From positions 1 through 64,000 of the forward strand of contig JAIUPT010000016.1 of NCBI GenBank assembly GCA_022315425.1: a DNA stretch of 64,000 nt, written 5' to 3'. Each line of letters opens with the position of its first letter. The first letter of the stretch is position 1. The translations under genes were made by a program, and so were the position numbers. Source of the DNA: Pseudevernia furfuracea. Lineage: Eukaryota; Ascomycota; Lecanoromycetes; Lecanorales; Parmeliaceae. The notes under the pieces are model-generated. The model made no database searches, was not told the origin of the DNA, and worked only from the letters and a program-made list of their open reading frames with translations. Below are positions 39,852 through 52,660 of the stretch, one piece after another.

Positions 39852-42800
39852 TCAACCCAGCGCGGCAACCGCCTCCCGGACCTTGTCCGCCATATCCGCC
39901 GGCGTCGCAGCCGTGAACAGTTCCTTCAGCGCAGGCGCGACGTTGAACGTCCTCTTGATTTTCGAATGCGCCCTCAACAGCAGGATACTCTGGCCTCCGA
40001 GCTCGAAGAAATTGTCCGTCGGTGCGATCGGGCGATCTTTGGGAAGCTTGAGAACTTCCCGGAACAGTTGGATGACTTTCCGTAGGACTTCGTCTTGCTC
40101 GGCGTCTCCACTCGATGATGATGCTGCTGGGCTGGCGGAGGGATAGACGAGTTGCGTTTCCGTTGCGAGGAGGGTTTTGCGGTCCACCTTCCCACCGATG
40201 GTAACTGGGAGGCTGTTTAAGAACTGGTAGCCGCTGGGAAGCATGTAGTAATTCAGGTGGTTGGCAAGTCTTTCGTGCAGCATCGAGACCAGGTTTTCTT
40301 TCTCGAAGGTTTGCATTGCCTGATTGTAGACTAAGAAGGCGACAATCTGGCGCTCATCGGTCAAGCTCGAGTCCTCAGTCCGGGGTCGGGCAACAACTGC
40401 AAGATCCACAAGCCTGCGTTTGCCGATGTGCGAGGATTCGAGATGAATCCTATGTTCGACTTCGCCAAGATCAATGCGGAAGCCGCGTAGCTTGATTTGT
40501 CGGTCTCCGGCAATGCGGCCATGGAACTCAAGCTCCCCATTTGGCAGGAAGCGGCCTTTGTCACCAGTGCGGAAGAATCTGTTCCAGCCTCTCGCCGTAT
40601 CGTCTTCGGAGCAAAGAGAATCTTCGACGAAGGAATGCACGTTTGCATCAGGTCTGTTCAGATAGCCAGCACCGACTTGGGCTCCACCAACACAGATCTC
40701 ACCTACCATACATGATGGAAGTGGCTGCATCTTGGAGTCGAGGATATAGTGACGGCAGTTTGCCATGGGAAAACCGATAGGAATGTTGGTAGTGTCATCT
40801 GTCGGGTACTCGACTTTGTGGATAGCAGTCTGAACGACCAACTCGCTTGGGCTCCAAGTATTGTAGGCATTGGCAGGAGTTTTGAGGTCGTAGAACGCTT
40901 TTGCCAAGCGGACAGGCAAGGTCTCGCCCGCAAAGAACGCGACGCGGTAGTTGATGCATTGGCGAAGGTCTTCGGATGAGCTTTCCAAGAGCAGGGCAAA
41001 CTGAGTTGGCGTATTGTAAGTGACACTGACCTCTGCATCGCGCATGAACTTAGCCAAGAGCGAAGGGTCTTTCCGAACTTCTGGGCTTGCAACGCAGACA
41101 GTGGCACCACTAGTCAGAGCAGAAAAGATCTGTACAATTGAGAGGTCGAAGCAGATGGAAGATTGATGAAGAAATTTGTCCGCAGAATTGAAACTGAAGT
41201 CATGATGCAAAGTGCTGAGCATCTGCTGCGTGTTCGAACGAGTTAGGGAAACACCTTTGGGTTTTCCTGTACTCCCCTAGAAACGGTCACATCAGCTAAG
41301 TTATCCACGACCGGAAAAGGAGGTACTTACCGAAGTGTACATAATGTAAAAAGGGTCGTCAGAAGAACCCTCAACGGGGCGCAATGGCTCATGGCATGAC
41401 TTTGCAGCCGAGATGGGAATCAGGTGAGGTTCGAAGTCGATGTTTTTGGCAATGGCGAGACCGACCTTTTCCAGGCCTTCGCCGACCAGTATGGCCTTTG
41501 CTGATGCGTCCGATGCCATGAATGTCAACCGGTCCATTGCAAACTCTGGGTCCATGGGTATGTACCCACAACCAGCAATCAGTGTACCTAGCATTGCTGA
41601 GATAGACTCGATGCCGGGCCTTGACAGGATACCGATGAAATCACCAGACGATGCGCTAGACTGCTGTAAAGAGGCCGCAACTTTCTGTGCTTGGCTAATG
41701 AGGTTCTCGTAAGTCACAGATTGGCCTTCGGAGTCCTCGATAGCGGTAGCTTCGGGAGCGCTCTTGGCGATCTCGGTGATCTTGTCCACCACAGAGGCAT
41801 TGTCCCAGGTGTTCTCAGTGAAGCCGGTGTTCCAGGAAGTTGACCTGAGATGTTCAATCTCTTTGGGACCACACATTGCAACCTCGGAAATCGGTTGACG
41901 GTGATCTTTGATCACGTTGGTGAAATAGTGCAAGAAATTATCGAAGAATCGGTCCATCTCGTCAGCACCATAGAGCGTTGACGAATACTCCAGGCGGAGG
42001 TCCAATCCACTGTCAGGATCTTCAAGCGCCTCCAGCTGCATTTCACAGGCAGTAGGTATATCTTCACCATCGATCTCGCTGATCTCAAAGTCCTGGGTCT
42101 TGAACTTTGGCATCTTACCGTGAGATTGATAGTTGATTGCGAGCTGGCCCAGTGGAAAATGGCTAGGTGTCTTCTCAACATTGACTGCGTCCACGATGGC
42201 GTCAAAGGGGACTGTGCTGTGTTGGGTCGCCTCGAGCGCAGAAGACTTGGTGTATTCGAGGAGGCGGTCGAAGCTTGCGTCGCATCCTTTTGTGAACCGT
42301 ATTGGGATCAAGTTGACGAAGAAGCCAATGGTTTCTTCAAGATCAGGATGAGGACGGCGGCCATCTACCATGTGGACAGTCAAATCTTCTTCCTCGGTGT
42401 ACCGGTAGTGGAAAGATCTGAAGGCTGCCAGCAGATATTGGAAAGGTGTTGTTCCGGTCTGAGCGCAAATTCGCTTCATTCGGTTGAGCATGGGTGTCTC
42501 AAGAGTCATATTGAGCACTGCCCTCGCGGTGTCCATGTTCTTAGGACGTGAAGCTTTCGCAAACGGCAGCAATTTGCTGACCTCTGGCGCATTGCGCAAC
42601 TTGTTTTTCCAGAAGTCTATACTAAGCTGCAGCTCTGGCGACGCCAAGCGAGCTTCGTGCCAGAGGGTGAAGTCGATGTATGAGACCTTTGGTGGGACCA
42701 CGGTGGCAAGGGCCTTCTCGTTGCGGATAGCCTCGTACAAAGACGTGACCTGCTGGAACATAGACTTGGAGCTTCCGCGATCGATAGAGATGTGGTGGTA

Positions 42801-45800
42801 AATCATAACAAGAACATAATGTCCTTCTTCGATCTTGGCCATTGCCATGCGCAAAACCTCGCCATTCTCGATATCCAGTTCTTGATTCCTGAGCTCAGCA
42901 ACGAACTTATCCAGAGACTTGGTGTCATTTCCGGAGTCCGCTGAAAGATCTTTGCGTATCAGGCGCAGGTCAAAGCCAGGAACTGGCTTCTGTTCGGAGA
43001 AGTCATCGCCTTCAAAAAACGACATGCGAAGACTTTCATTTCGCTTCACCATCTCCCCTACAGCTGCTTCTAGAGCTGGGACGTCGAGCTTGCCTCGGAC
43101 ATGGCACATCACTGGTACATTGAGCGATGATTTGTCTTCGAGCATGTTGTGTTGGAACCACATCCTGCGTTGGAAGGTAGACATGGGCAAGTTTTCGGGT
43201 CTCTCAATCTGTGAGAACTCTGAAGAGGTGACAGCAGCTGGCGCTTGCTCGGTCTTGTCAATGCCCGCCTTTTCGGCAGCTCCAGCGGCAGGCGTCCCGG
43301 TCTTGTCATCCTCACTCTCAGCATCGAATTTGATCAAGCTTGCCGCTTTAGTGACCAAATCCGTGATAGACTTGGAGCCGAGGACATCGAAGATCTGAAC
43401 ATCAACGTTGATGGCCTTCATGAACCACTTGCGGAACTCGATGGCGACAATGGAGTCCAGACCATAAGCTGACAAGGGATTTCCAGGCTGAACGATATCT
43501 GTAGCAACACCGAGGACAGCAGAAACTTTCTCAATGAAAGCAGTAGTCAAGAGCAAGACACGTCCGTCGGTATCGGCAGCGTCTCGTAGAGTGCCCATGA
43601 GTGGCTTCCCGGCTGAAGCTTTGGCCGCATCGCCATCGATGTCGAGATTAGCATAGAGATTGCGGAGAAGTGGTTTCGTGGCCCAGTAGAGGTCTTTGCG
43701 TGTCAAGTTGATACCGGTGATTGTCTGATGCTCATCAACCCCTGGAGTTGAAAGGAAATTATCCTTCTGAGCGACGACAGCCTCTTCGACTTGGTAGAGC
43801 AGCTCTTCTTCATTGACAGCATCATACCCAATGCGCTTCATTATCCGTTCGAGGGCAACATCTTCAGCGACAGCACCAACACCAACAATCATACCGCAGT
43901 TCATCGTCGTACCTTTGAGTCCTAAGCCACGGCGATGGCTCATCAAGGCATCAAGGTAAGTGTTGGCGGCGGAGTAGTTAGCTTGCGCCATTGCACCAAC
44001 AATAGCAGATGCCGAGGAGAAGCAAACGAAGAAATCCAGCGGAGTGCCCAAAGTGGCCTTGTGCAGGTTGTAGGTACCTCGTACCTTTGGTCGGACTGAA
44101 GTCTGCCACTGCTGGTGCGTCATCTTGTTCAACGGGGTATCTTGGAGGACCATAGCGGCCTGAAACACTCCGCCAAGACGAGATCCAAGCTCCTCGGTGC
44201 ATGACCTGACAGCTTCGTAATCGGTGACATCGGCGCGATAAATGGAAACTTCGATATCACGAGCCTCAAGCCACCTCAGTGTTGCTGCTGCCTCCGGTCG
44301 ATTGGCTCCAGATCTCGACATGAAAGCCAAATGACGAGCACCTTTCCTGACCATCCATTCGGCCAGTGTACGGCCCAAGCCACCAAGGCCACCCACCAAG
44401 AGGTAGCTTTTGTCTGGTTTGAAAAGCGCGGTGTTTCGGTAGACAGTTGGAAGGACCGGGACCGTCTCAAAATCTCGAGCAACAAGGACGACCTTACCTA
44501 GATGCTTGCCCATCTGCAGCAATCGGAATCCTTTCTGAGCCTCGGCGTAGGGAAGCTCGACAACTGTCTCGGGAATCTTGATCGTGCCTGCCTGGATAAG
44601 ATTGCAGCATTCTTTGAAGACACGGGCTCCTAGAGGTCTGTTGTGCTCGAAGACAGTGATCATGTCAACAGACGCGAATGATATGTTCTTTCGGAATGGG
44701 TCCATATCAATCTTGGCGTTCTCGTGGATGTCTCGTTTTCCAATCTCGATGAAACGGCCAAAGCGTGCAATGCAGCTCCAGGTGGCATGTAGCAGCTCCC
44801 CAGCTAGACTGTTTAGCGCTACGTCGACGCCTTTACCATTGGTCAAGCTAAAGACACCTTCCGCAAATGAGCTGTCCCGAGAAGATAGGATATGGTCGTC
44901 GTCAAGACCGAAATGGTTTTTGAGGAAGTCGCGCTTGTCCTGGGAGCCACAAGTGGCGATGACATTGGCTCCAAGCATCCGAGCTACTTGAACAGCCATC
45001 TGGCCAACGCCTCCAGCGGCTGAGTGTATCAGAACAGTCTCTCCGGGTTGCAGGCGGGCAGCATCTTGAAGTGCGTAGTGTGCAGTCGTCAGGACTAGAG
45101 GGAATGAGGTTGCAATCCCGAAAGGCATGTCTGTCAACTTCTGGCAGTAGACTGCAGGGTTGCGAACGATTGAACGATGTGCTCCTTGTCCCGGACGCCA
45201 TGCAACTACTCGATCGCCAGTCTTGAAGTCGGCTGCGCTCACGCTGCTACCAACCCGTCGAACAAGGCCCGCACACTCATCCCCTAGCTTGTAGTCGTCA
45301 ATGATTCCCAAAGAGGCTGCGATGTCGCGGAAATTGATAGCCGAGGCTTTGACTTCGATCTCTATTTCGTCGTGCGCCAAATCCTCATCGAGAATCTGTT
45401 CATCATCGCCAAAGGCCAAAGAGTCCAGTAGTCCGACCTTGCCAATCTTGAGGGCGAGAGGTCGGCTCTGTTGAAAGCGTTCGAGCTTTGCCTCGCCGCG
45501 GGCATTGAACGGTAACTTAGAGTTTCGGGACTCATCGCGTTCGACCTTTGGAATCATGAGTGTACCATCTCGATAAGCGAACTCGTCTTCTGTGAGATTC
45601 CTGTCGAGGACTTCAAGAGCGCGGCTTGGGACTCTGCTAGTATTAGAGCCCTTGCTGAAGTCCATGGTGACAAGTCTGAGCTTTTCGTTTTCACTGCGTG
45701 CAACTCTGGCGAGGCCGAGGATAATAGCTTGCTGAGGACTCTTGGCCTCTATTGTACCACCGACTGTTACCCAGACCATGTTGGTACTGTCGCCTGTGAG

Positions 45801-48800
45801 TAGCTTCTGAACAGCTTCATAGTGTGCTGCGGTGTCACTAGCGTCGTCGAAGAACAGGTCATTGTCCAGACTGGCGAGAATGATGACGCTGTCTGCAAGC
45901 GTAGACGTCGATTCCAGAAGACTGAGGAGAGACAGTCTGTTCACTTCGCCGTCATAATTCTTCTCAATCGTCGAAGCGATGGCATCTGTACTTTCAGAGA
46001 CCACCGATGGCATTATTAGAGACAGAGGCTCGCCAGAGGCAGGAGACTCTGCCCGGTGTTGCCAAGTACTGATGTTGCCACTGTGGAAGAGGGGTGCCAG
46101 ATCATGATGGTCAAATTCCACACCGTTGCTAATGACAAAGCCGTTTGGCTTGAGCAAAGCCACAACATCCATTTGAGTAGATTCGTCGATGACAACGGCA
46201 TCGTAGTGGCCAACTTTGGGCTCATTGACTTCAAAGCGACCGGGCCACTCCTTTGCGAGCGTGTTCCAAGCTTCCGACATATCTCTCGAGGACGAGTAAG
46301 GCGTGAGGCTCTGGAATCGACGGAGTGAGCCTTGACGGCCACCGAGGCAGCTCAAGCCATCCTTAACAGAGTTCACGTTCGATGAGAGATGCAGGATTGT
46401 CGAATTAGGAATCTGGTGCGCAAAAACGTCCATGACTTGTGCCAAGCTCGCAAACTTAGGCGCTTGCGTGTTTCCACCAAGACAAGAGAATGCTGGCTGC
46501 CACTTCGTGCGGAAGAAGAGTGTACGCTCTGGAGAGTCGCCTGTCATATCTCCTCCTAATGCTGTGAACTCTGCGCCTTGCATCTCAATCATGAGTTTGC
46601 TACAGTCATCGGACTGGATAGCAATGTCGCTGGTCGCCACACGAGGTCCAGGAAGCTTGGTATTAGAGCTGACCCAAAATCGCTGCTGATCATCCGAGTG
46701 CATCATGCCTTGGAAAAGTCCGGAAACCTTCATGGATTTCATGAAAGTTGGCACGAATGGCTCTCCAAGAGGCCTACCCATTTCGGACTCTGCGCCTGCA
46801 AAGATGACATGGAAGGAAGAGTCCAAAAAAGTGGGGTGGACGATGCAAAGATCACTTGGTGCTGTGCTTACTTGATCTGGACGAAAGGTAATTGGCGCCA
46901 TAGCGAAGCCAGGTCCAGACTCAATGTTACCCGAGAGAAGCCTGAAGTCTTCTCCGTATTGTAGACCCATTGAGTTGAGATGGTCATAGTACTTCTGCAT
47001 GGTCGTGGTTCTATTGGACGTCTTCTGAAGTTGTGCAAGTGTCGGGCGTGGTTCAGTGCTTTCAACGGAGGAAGGCGTGCCTTCTTCGACGGAAATCAGG
47101 CCATGACAATGCTCGTCGCATCTCTCGCTCTCATCGTAAGATGAAATGATGAATCTGTACCAAGTGTCGGAGGTCCGCTTGGCTGATGCCAAGATCGGTT
47201 GCATCTCGAGAAGTACTTCAGTTCCCATGTCATCGGTTCGTACGGGGAGAGCAGACTTGAAAGAAATGTCCTTGAGATTGACACTTTTGATAGTCTTAGG
47301 GCATTTCTCTAAGCGCGTAGCAGCTTCGATAGCCATGCTGATATATCCCGCAGCAGGAAATATGACTTTGCCCTCGATCATGTGTTGAGAAAGCCAAGGG
47401 AGCTCGGCTGGGCGTAGGAAGGTTCTCCATCGTGGATGATTGTGAACGGAGTCCGCGACGGGTACGCCAAGAATCACATGTCGGTGCTTGCGAAGTCGGT
47501 TGTTTTTGATGACACGGGTCTCCGACCAGTACTTGGCATGGTCCCAGGCATAACTCGGCAATTTGATTTTCGGACCTGCCATGGCTCTTTGAACGGATCC
47601 ATGGTGGTTGATGAACAAGTTGCTGTTAGCAGCAGCCAGGTCAACTGGGTATCCAAGAGCGAAAAGCTGACCGACACATGAGAGCAGGCTGCCAAAGTCT
47701 GGAACACCACGGTTCAAAGAAGCAACGTAGGGGATGTCCAGCTTCAGTGACTTCATAACCTCCTTTGCGGGACCTCTGAGAGCTGGATGAGGACCGATCT
47801 CAACAAGCATGTCGACATTTTGCTCTTCGTTGTCATTCAAGAGCAAGTTCGTCAGAGCGTCCGCAAACCTCACTTGTCCAGTCAAATTAGACACCCAGTA
47901 AGCGGCTTTCATCTTGCTAGGCTCGGCATTACGAGCTGTGACACTTGATGACATTTGACATCTTGGTGCTCGAGGTCGGATCTTGCTCAGAAGCTGTTCA
48001 AGAACGGGACCGAAGGGAGCGATGTGGTGTGAGTGGTAGGCTTTGTCGACTTGGAGTTGCCTGGCGAAGATGTTCCTCTTCGAAAGGCTCTCCTTGAGCT
48101 CCAAAATGGCGGGCAAATCACCAGATAGCGTAAGACTGGTGGGGCTGTTGGCTGCAGCAAGAGCAATACGCCCTTTATAAGACTCAAGCTCTGCGGTAGC
48201 TTCGGTTTCAGTCATCTGGACGGCCAGCATAGAGCCAGGCAATTTGACAGCATTCTCAACATCCATGCCGAGAGTGAGTCCTCGGTAGTAGCCAGCGATG
48301 ATAGCGTCGTCGAATGATAGGATACCAGCTGCATAGGCTGCGCCCATCTCTCCAGCAGAGTGGCCCACAGTCACTGAGGGTTCAATGCCCCACTCCGCCA
48401 ACAGGTCGACCAGCGCTATCTGAATTGCTGTGCATAGGGGCTGGGAGAAGGCGCTTTGGGTGACTCGCGATGTCTCTTTAGTCTTAAGTAGCTCTGTGAC
48501 GCAAGACCAGTCAGGTCTGTCAGGGAGACTTTGAAGAACATCGTCGCATTTCTCCAAAGTTTGGCGGAACAACGGAGACTGCTCGATCAGCTGTCGACCC
48601 ATAGCAAATGACTGTGCTCCCTGGCCGGTGAACACGAAACCAAGTCTAACCTTGGACTTATCGGATCTAGTCCAAGTCAAGGATTCGTGCAAGCCTGAGA
48701 GAGTGTCTTCGCGGTCCTTCTCGACAAGGAAGGAGCGAACTTTATGCATGGTGCGCCCATGATCGCTGAGACTGCGCGCCAGGGCTGCTGCGGAATGTTC

Positions 48801-50477
48801 GGTATTATCTTCTACGAAGTGAGAGAGCCCGGCCTTGAACAGGTTCCCAGCTTTCTCCGTATGCGAGGTCAATGGGAGCAGAAAAGGCCTCTTTTCGACC
48901 ATCGCTGCAAATCCTGGAGGAAGGAAGATGTCATGCTCTCCAGCAGGCGCAGTGTAGCCTTCAAGAATAGCATGAGAATTCGTACCGCCATAGCCGAAGG
49001 AATTGATGCTGGCTCGTCGGAAACCGTGGGATGGCTTCCAGTCCAGTGTCTTTGTTGGAACGGCGATCTTCCAATTTTCGAAGTCGATATTCGGGTTAGG
49101 GTTGTTGAACAACATGTTTGGCGGGATCTTGTGTTCTTCAAGCGCGAGCGTAGTTTTGATGATACCCGCTAAGCCTGAAGCACCTTCCAAGTGCCCAATG
49201 TTGGTCTTGACCGATCCCACATGGAGAGGCTCTGGACGATTAGGAGCAAACACCGCACCGATTGCGCGTGTCTCTCGGGGGTCACCAGCCTGGGTACCAG
49301 TGCCGTGAGCCTCAAAATACTGAGTATCATTGGTACTCAGTCCGGCGTTTTTGTAGGTCTTCCGGATGAGGTTCTCTTGAGCTTTCGAGTTTGGCATTGT
49401 GATACCATCTTTGGCACCGTCGTGGTTGACATCTGAGCCACGAATGACGGATCGAATCTTGTTGCCATGGAGCTCAGCGCGTGACTTTTGTTTCAAAACC
49501 ACAGCGCAGATACCTTCACCGCGAACATAGCCTTTTCCACTGGCGTCGAAAGCTCGACATCTGCCGTCGGTTGAGAGGAATCCGAGATCCGTCATCGTGA
49601 CGAACATGTTGGGATCGAAGTGGAGCGAGGAGCCGACAACGATCGAGATGTCAGCGTCTCCGTCTTGAATGGACCTATTGCCCATGTGGAAGGATACTAG
49701 GGAAGACGAGCAAGCTGTGTCGATGGTCACACTTGCTCCATGTAGGTCATAGAAGTAGGAAATGCGATTGGCTAAGATGGAGTTTCCAACACCAGTTGCC
49801 ATGTACTTAGGGTAATACCCCAAATCCTTATTCAGCATTTCGCGGTAGTCATTGGTGAAGCTCCCGCAGTAGACAGATGTCTGGGAGCCTTTGATGTCGT
49901 CGAGGGTGATACCAGCTTTTCAGGAAATCAGCATGAATTCCAGGTGAGGAAACAGAGACTTGCCGTCTTCCAACGCCTCGTACACTACCTCAAGCAGCAT
50001 TCTCTGTTGAGGGTCCATGGCCTCTGCCTCCTTCCCAGAGATGCGGAAGAACTCTGGGTCAAAGAGACTAAGATCCTGATCGAGAAAGTATCCCGCAGTC
50101 GCATTGCTCTAAAGCTCATCAGCAACGTACGAGAGTTTACATGAGGAGAAACGTACTGTGCCCTTGTTGGCGCCATTTGGATGATAGAACTCATCAACAG
50201 TGAATCTGTCCGCAGGGATCTTGCTCTGAAGGTCCTTTTGCTCAAGAATATTTTCCCAAAGCTTACTTGAGCTTTGGGCTCCTGGAAGACGACATGCCAA
50301 GCCTACAATGGCGGTAGGGTCGTCAGCTCTGCCGAAGTCATCTTCATGGATTGAAGGGGCAGTCGTGTCGGAAGGGGCGCCAAGAGATTCCGATGATGAG
50401 CGTGAATGCAGGGAGGATCCGGAAGATGAGCTTGTCATTTCAGTAAGGTCAGTGTGTCTGCGGTTGATTGGTGCCAT
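39852..50477 (-). CDS. Hybrid polyketide synthase-nonribosomal peptide synthetase, four exons, ends at T domain
   Basis: Exons 50477-50157, 50108-49964, 49915-41331 and 41276-39852 make 3,491 residues. Introns are 48, 48 and 54 bp; the second is GC-AG. Domains: KS (Cys224 in DTACSSS, His359, His397), AT (Ser675, GHSAGE), DH (His1001 in HMIEGKVIFP, Asp1188), a region of ~450 residues without a SAM-binding motif, ER (HSAAGGVGQ, 1787-1795), KR (GGLGGLG 1998-2004, Tyr2137), ACP (Ser2311, YGLDS), C (HHISIDRG at 2530), A (SGSTGKPKG, GRIAGDRQIKLRGFRIDLGEVE, GGKVDRK) and T (Ser3447, LGGQS). It stops 45 residues after the T serine, without a reductase, Dieckmann or TE domain. It should build a highly reduced, unmethylated acyl chain and amide-link it to one amino acid. 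Confidence 0.95.
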
Positions 50478-52660
50478 TGCGTCTGAGTGTATATTGGATA
50501 ATGAGCCGAGTCTAATGGTAGGTGATTGTAGATAAGGTGAGATGTAGGATATGGTAGCAACGATAGGAATGATCAAGATCTGTTGGATTCCAAGTGTTAC
50601 CGAGGAAAGCCTGCCTCGATGGTTGCAAAGTAATCTGTGTTTGAAGGTCTGTTGGAGACAACTGTGAAGAACTGTTTTCTGGTAATTCACAAGAAGGTTA
50701 CCCTGACTCTCTTAAAGACACGAGATAGCAATGAGAACATAGTATGACGTACAACTTATCCGAAGTTACATAGAGCTACGGATAGATAATTGAGCAGTTC
50801 AGATCTCGATACAGAACATGAAACATAAATGACCGCATACTAGGTTACCAAAGCCTTCCTCAGCCGTTACATGGCCCATCGAAGAAACGCTTGATACTCG
50901 CGAATACATGAACCCTCCGTCCGTGGGCATAGAGCCGGAGGTTATTGACTATCCTCACAGTTCGGTTCAATATGTGAGACATTGATGAGGATCGAAGACC
51001 GTATAACATGGGGGCGGGACATGTGTAAGACCATTGGCTAATGCAGGGGAGAACAAATCTCCGAACATGCATCGTGCATGACCGGACGGAGAGATAATGC
51101 AGCACTGAGGTTTCCATCGATAGGTTGAACTGTAAATAGCTGCATGAAGGATGAGCTAACAGCCTCATCAATCGTCTCTTGCAAGAGCCATGTGCCGAAA
51201 TCCTACTGGGATGACGCAGTGAAACCATATTTTCAACCTGCATGTCACTACGGACAATTGCATCCATTCACGACTCAACGAGAAACATGAAACAATGACG
51301 ATCTGGTGCAGCCGAGCGTAGGGACAGCGGGTACCTTGCATGGCACATGTGGCAGAAGCTTACATGAGTCATGTGACGGTAGCATGCCTCCACACTCTAG
51401 CGGAGATAATATGTCCGCGCATGATCGGACGGGCAACTTCAAGTGAATGTAGTATTTCTAGGCCACTAGGTTCTCAATCCAGACAAACGGTGGAATACAG
51501 TGAGGCGTACGAACACAAGCCAATGCTGACAAGACTCAGGCCAACGGCCCCACGGTCCCTCCACCGAATCACCACAAATGTCCGTACAGAGTCGGTGGGG
51601 TATAACAAAATAGGATGTAGTATTTCGAAGCCAACTGAAGCTATGGCGTACTAACGGTGCAACGCTGCACCGCTTTCCGATCTCCGAACGTGCTATATCT
51701 AGATACTGCTCAGGGCTGATGCATCCTGCGGCGGAAAGAAAAGAGGTTCGCTCCGTGGCCGCCACGGCTTTGTCAGGCTTGCTGAAAAGCCCATGGCGTA
51801 GGGGGGCAGATTTTCGCGGAATCCCAGCGTGACCATCACCTGCAGAATCTTCTGTCAATAGAGTAGTACGATTCTCGGCGCTGCCTGGCTACAGCTGAGG
51901 CGCGTCGTATTGGAGGGTTAAGCGGTCTGCGCTGTCAGCGAGACCAACACTCGGCGTAATGGCTCCCCCAACTCTCATAATTCTCAAAAGTGTAATTGTG
52001 TGATGATGAGTGGCACGACGTCGAAATGGTGCGTTGGGAGACGGAGGTTGCAAGAAAGATGGGGGCGAGGAGATGCTCATGCAGAAGCTCGTATCGCACT
52101 AGGATCAACACTTGCTAGCGCCTGTATTCGAAAATAGATCGCCAAGAAAGGGATCTACGTAAGGTACATGTTTTGAAAGTGTTTCACGCTATTCCCTTCA
52201 CGTCTCGACTCTCGAATACGAGGACCGGGGGAACAATCTCTCCGAATGACTACAGGATCTCTGTATTGATATCTCACTTGCGGTCACGTGAGATTGCCTG
52301 CTCCCAGTGCCAACGCGTAGGCTCTGGGGCGTAGACTCGAAGAGCGATAGAGGCACCAGTTGATAAAAGGCCGGGAGAAGAGCACGGAAGATGTAGAGGA
52401 TGTGAGACTGGTTGTAGCGGAGGAGACAGGCGGGATAAGAGGGGGAAGAGATGCCAGAATCAGAAAATCGATCTTTTGGTTCATTTTCTCGGTCGTGTTT
52501 ACTATTACATTTTGGAAAACGCTTGCGCCACCCGCACATCGCCAATCACAAACGCTGAACCGAGAACACTGATCCCGCTTTCCCGAAATATCAAGAAAAC
52601 ATGGTTGAAGTAACTTAAGTGCGCCAATACACCTCAAGGTCAGACACTCGATGCCGTTTG
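50478..52660. promoter_or_regulatory. PKS-NRPS upstream region with two CCG-N16-CGG everted repeats
   Basis: No gene supported in this 2.2 kb. Two everted repeats share the same spacing: TATCCG...CGGATA at 50757-50784 and CCTCCG...CGGAGG at 50914-50941, about 280 and 437 bp upstream of the PKS-NRPS start. CGG triplets with fixed spacing are the usual targets of Zn2Cys6 dimers, and such a regulator is the next gene. This is a candidate only. The rest (51000-52660) contains related short motifs such as GACCGGACGG and GATCGGACGG but nothing I can name. Confidence 0.4.

Noticed and set aside
41300..49800. Dozens of 60-170-codon frames opposite or within the synthase gene
   Set aside because: Shadow frames of a long coding sequence.
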